Assembly: GCA_021613335.1 (NCBI GenBank)
Contig: JAJTWR010000090.1
Span: 1,425,001 to 1,489,000, forward strand
Direction: 5' to 3'
Source of the DNA: Whitmania pigra
Taxonomy: Eukaryota; Annelida; Clitellata; Hirudinida; Haemopidae
Length of the DNA: 64,000 nt
The notes under the pieces were generated by a model. The model ran no database searches. It worked only from the letters and a program-made list of their open reading frames with translations, and was not told the origin of the DNA. The position numbers and the translations under genes are program-made. Of the stretch, positions 42,385 to 64,000 are shown in pieces. Positions within the stretch are counted from its first letter, which is position 1. Each line of letters starts with the position of its first letter.

Positions 42385-43884
42385 TGGTAAGATGGAGATG
42401 ATGACGACGACGACGACGACGATGGTGAAGACGATTACGATGTTGATATAAAAATAACAACAATCAAAACCACGTTAATGATGCTAACAAATATGATGCA
42501 TGATGAGGCAGTCATCATCATCAGCAACCATCGTCTTTGACGTCTTTGATAACAGCACAAAGATATTATGATGATCGAATGGTGTTTTAAATGAAAAAAG
42601 TGATCTTAAAACTATTATTAAATGCCTGGGATGCCTGTCGGGGTGAAGCTATAAATTATTAATAATTTTTTGTAATAATTCGTTTATTAATAGATAATTA
42701 CGAATTACGCTCACTTACCGAGAATTACAATAAAACTTTTAAAAAACTGAACCATTGTCATCCCCATCTCACCAAAGTTCAGAATCAATCCAGAGGATTA
42801 GAAATCGAAAGTCAAAGGGAAGTCGAGGAATTCAGTCTCGAAGGTCATAGAGTGCGAGACATCTTGGATGAAATATTTTAAAAAGGCAATATTTACAGAA
42901 CATGTTCATTTGTCAAGAAATCCAATACAATTATTTTTAAGAATATAAACCATTCCTATTCTCATCCTACCACAAGGAAATTAATTACTTTTCTAATCGT
43001 TTAATCAACAATTCATCCAAAACCAAAAATTCATTAAATAGCCTAACACGAGGAAGCAGCTAAAATTACTTTTTGCTGGATAATTCTAATTATACGTCGT
43101 CAATAGCAACAATTGGAACAACTCAACTACAGCAGCAGCGATTAATTACAAAATGAAGTTCAAAATATATCAACCCCTTATTCAATAAATGTCGAAATAT
43201 CAAACTTTTAATCAATAAATATTAAATATACCAAACTCTTATTCAACAAATATCGATATACCAAACCTTTATTCAATAAATATTTATCAAAAAAGAAAAA
43301 AACCAAAAGAAAGTAATCTTTATTAAAAACGACAACAACTCTCGAATGAATATGTCGTTGTTGTTCAGGACAATCGAATTATTAATCCGCGGATGAATTT
43401 CATTCACAACCTGCGCAGAACACAATTCCTAGCAATAACTAGGATACCATTTCAGTCAGTCGTTGTTGACATGCACAGGTAAATGGAAATTATGATGACG
43501 ATCTTGATTGGTGGTTGATGATAAAGATGATCTGGATTGCTGGCTACTGATGATGATTACAGTTGTGGTGGTGATGATGATGATGATAACGCAACGCACT
43601 CCTAGCTTCAGTCCTGAATGAAATTAATAATTAAGCCAGTTAAAGTATGTCAATCAAATCCAGAAAAGACTGTAATCACCATAAAATACGACCCATAAAA
43701 CCATAATTATCAATTACACGGCAAACTAATTTTAATAATATTATTAATATATAAGCCAGTTAATAATATTAATAATATGTTTATATCATATATACGACTG
43801 TTGCCTTTGCTGCTTTATGCAGGCATGTAACCCATTCAGCCAACAGCCAATTAATTATAATGTAACAATAATTAATAACTCTAA
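42385..43884 (+). other. Spacer between convergent genes
   Basis: The four-pass gene (+) and Mi-2 (-) end here tail to tail. AATAAA at 42729-42734 could end the former. Several TTTATT on the plus strand near 43180-43320 could give AATAAA for the latter. A 30-31-bp unit (CAAACYYTTATTCAATAAAT) repeats four times at 43165-43285. A piece of the dispersed repeat family lies at 43790-43855. Confidence 0.6.
42729..42734 (+). terminator. Possible poly(A) signal of the four-pass gene
   Basis: First AATAAA after the stop at 42384. Confidence 0.4.
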
Positions 43885-61538
<17,654 letters not shown>

Positions 61539-62170
61539 CACACGAGCCCGATAGCCGCTTATATTTACTACAAGTATACTGTACAAACAACCACCTACTA
61601 CCGGCTTACTAACACGCTCCGGCAATGGCTAATAACTAACTAACTAACTAGTGGTTAAGATAATGATTCGCTGATGGCGATATTTCAAAATTCCTTTAAC
61701 AAAACCCGGCTAATGGCCAACGATGCTAGCAATTGAAATGTAAGCAATCAAAGTGTTTTCTTAACAAAGCTATTACGATTTATAATCTCTAACTTCGTCG
61801 TCAAATTCGAACGAAAATGCGTCAACGAAAAATCGACGCTTCGCCGAAATATTCGAGAAAATATTCGTTAACTTGTATTGTTTTATTTTGTCCTCGGTTT
61901 AAAAATAAACTCCGGTGACTTAAAAATCCCACGTACGCGCCGTAAACACCAGCCTCGAAAATCATAAATAAAAACTAAAAAAGGCAAGACTGAAGATTGC
62001 ACATTTCATATTATAATTCAGCACGCCATTTTCTTCGCCTAGCTGGAACAGCTGCAGCAAAAAATTAGTTATGACGTCAGTAATAGGTTAACATAATGAG
62101 GCAGCCCGGTTCTGTGGCATAAATTAGCATATTAATGAGCTGGCTGCGTCATCCGAGATCTACGTACACT
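61539..62170 (-). promoter_or_regulatory. Mi-2 5' flank with CRE palindrome (putative promoter)
   Basis: Directly upstream of the Mi-2 ATG, free of microsatellites and less AT-rich than its surroundings. A perfect cAMP-response palindrome TGACGTCA lies at 62072-62079. Promoter role is inferred from position only; no transcription start is visible. Confidence 0.4.
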
Positions 62171-62479
62171 AGTGATGGATGGGTGGATGGATGGAAGGCC
62201 GGCTGGATAATTTAGAAATTTAAGGAAATTAAATTAAGTTTTAATTAGCAATAATTATGCTCGTTATTATAATTGCGCTTAACGATTAAATTATTTTATT
62301 TTGAATTATTCAATGTTTAATATCGACCGATCGTCGTGTCGTCCTCATAAGCAACCTATTGGCCATGATGACTCATACATCATCATTATCATTATCATAA
62401 GCGTCGTCGTCGTCGTCTTCTTCATTATCGTTTCCAAAATAGCATCGATTCCAACGGAATGATATTTATTTTCCAGATG

Positions 62480-62800
62480 CCCTCCGTGATTGATAACAAC
62501 ATTTTTCCACCATCATCATCATCATCACCATGATTATCATCACCATCATCATCATCATCATCACCATGGTTATCATAATAACACCATCATCATCACCGAT
62601 ATGTCAGAGTACTTCATCATTTGTGATTATATTTTTTGTTTTAAAGGTTGTTGACGTTGCTGAATGTGAGCGATTCGATTCAATGTTTCATCGTAATCAT
62701 CATCATCATCATCGTCAAAATCATAATCGTCATCGTCATCATAACCATCATTACAACGATTATCATCATCATCATCATCATCATCGCGTTATCACAGTTA
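62480..62800 (+). repeat. ATC/CAT microsatellite blocks upstream of Mi-2
   Basis: Two blocks (62508-62590 and 62695-62790) of imperfect ATC triplets. No coding signal seen. Confidence 0.85.
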
Positions 62801-62889
62801 AGGGCACTAATTAGGTGAGTTGTACACAACAACTTTTACGAGGCTTAACCTTTCTACATGATGATGAAGGTGAAAGTAATATGATTACG

Positions 62890-63210
<321 letters not shown>

Positions 63211-63429
63211 ATGTTTCTTGTGACTTTGATGATGATTATGATGTCGATTACATGAGTGGATGACATTTTGTTAATGACTAAGAGGACGTTGGCGATGACT
63301 ACCACGCGAGATCAGTGTGTTATTCCAATGTGAAGTCTGATAATTATAACGTAATCACAATAATTTAATAATAATATAAATTAATTTCACTTTAAAAAAC
63401 TTGAGATTCTTGAATTAAACTACAGAAGT

Positions 63430-63885
63430 CATTTTGCCTGTGAGTATCATTCATTACCATCACAACCACCATCCACATCATCATCATCATCACAACCATC
63501 GTCGTCGTCGTCGTCATCATCATCAATGACGACGACAACAGCAACAGTACAGGCGTTCTTACTTTGCGCCATGTTCAAGGATTTGAAACGATTACAACAA
63601 TACTGACTCAAATCTCTACAAAAATAACAACTCGACATCTGCTACTACTGATTCAACAACCACAATCCCAACAAAACAACAACAACAACAACAACAACAA
63701 CATTGCTTGGCACCGCCTAACGATAACCATTCCAGTCGTACCATTAATTTCAGATCTTAATGTTGTTACAGTTGTTGTTGTTGTTGTTGCTGTTGTGGTT
63801 GTTGCAGTTTGTTGTTGTGTTGTTGTTGTTGTTGTTAAAAAGTAACGATGACGACGACGACGACGACGATGATGATGATGATGAC
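63430..63885 (+). repeat. Mixed triplet repeats (CAT, AAC, GTT, GAC)
   Basis: (AAC)n at 63672-63702 and (GTT)n at 63769-63837 are inverted relative to each other about 70 bases apart and could pair as a hairpin. A (GAC)n/(GAT)n run follows at 63848-63882. The remaining bases to 64000 show nothing recognisable. Confidence 0.85.
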
Positions 63886-64000
63886 GGTGCCTAGTGCACA
63901 CAACGACGCACCAACAACTACACGGAGAGTGCACGCCACCCATTAACTAGTCTTATCGATTCGGGCTTCCATTGTCGAAAAATTTCAGCTAGAAATTCAA

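Overview
The window is animal nuclear DNA. It is AT-rich, its genes are split by short introns with GT-AG borders, and it is crowded with triplet microsatellites (TAA/TTA and ATC/GAT). Gene content (a Mi-2 chromatin remodeler, a mitochondrial glycine cleavage T protein, a DEG/ENaC channel with MAM, CUB, kringle and LDLa modules) indicates a bilaterian. The short introns, the repeat style and the channel family make a lophotrochozoan, perhaps an annelid such as a leech, the most likely source. That placement is inference, not proof.

Region 1 (1-17105, + strand) is the 3' part of one giant gene. I could join 33 exons in one open frame of 2,538 residues plus a stop. The last third is an unmistakable DEG/ENaC sodium-channel subunit, with the wrist/palm cysteines, the pre-TM2 beta strand and a pore helix carrying a G-C-S filter. 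The first two thirds are seven MAM domains, two CUB domains, two kringles and an LDLa repeat, all placed where the channel's extracellular loop should be. Three of the MAM domains are interrupted at the same internal phase-1 intron by a complete CUB or kringle module. A further insert of about 470 residues, mostly helical, sits between the palm and the last transmembrane segment. The 5' end, expected to hold TM1, lies outside the window. This is the most unusual locus here.

Region 2 (17106-28073) holds the channel gene's 3' flank, an intronless gene with three ALYREF-like RRM repeats (19011-20012) followed by a decayed extra RRM piece, a possible small minus-strand gene (low confidence), the seven-exon AMT gene for the glycine cleavage T protein (22034-24557), and just behind it a 934-bp hAT transposon with perfect 8-bp target duplications. 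The first AATAAA downstream of AMT lies inside the transposon.

Region 3 (28074-42384, + strand) is a three-exon gene for a 488-residue four-pass membrane protein. Its second intron is 11.4 kb and filled with microsatellites, minisatellites, dispersed repeats and a broken R2-like LINE 3' end.

Region 4 (43885-61538, - strand) is a complete 38-exon Mi-2/CHD3/4/5 gene of 1,951 residues. It carries CHDNT, two PHD fingers, two chromodomains, the SNF2 ATPase, the DUF1087/DUF1086 region and the conserved C-terminal domain. Its 5' flank (61539-64000) contains a perfect CRE palindrome and long ATG/AAC/GTT repeats. The genes look like independent housekeeping or neuronal/epithelial genes; nothing suggests that they form one pathway.
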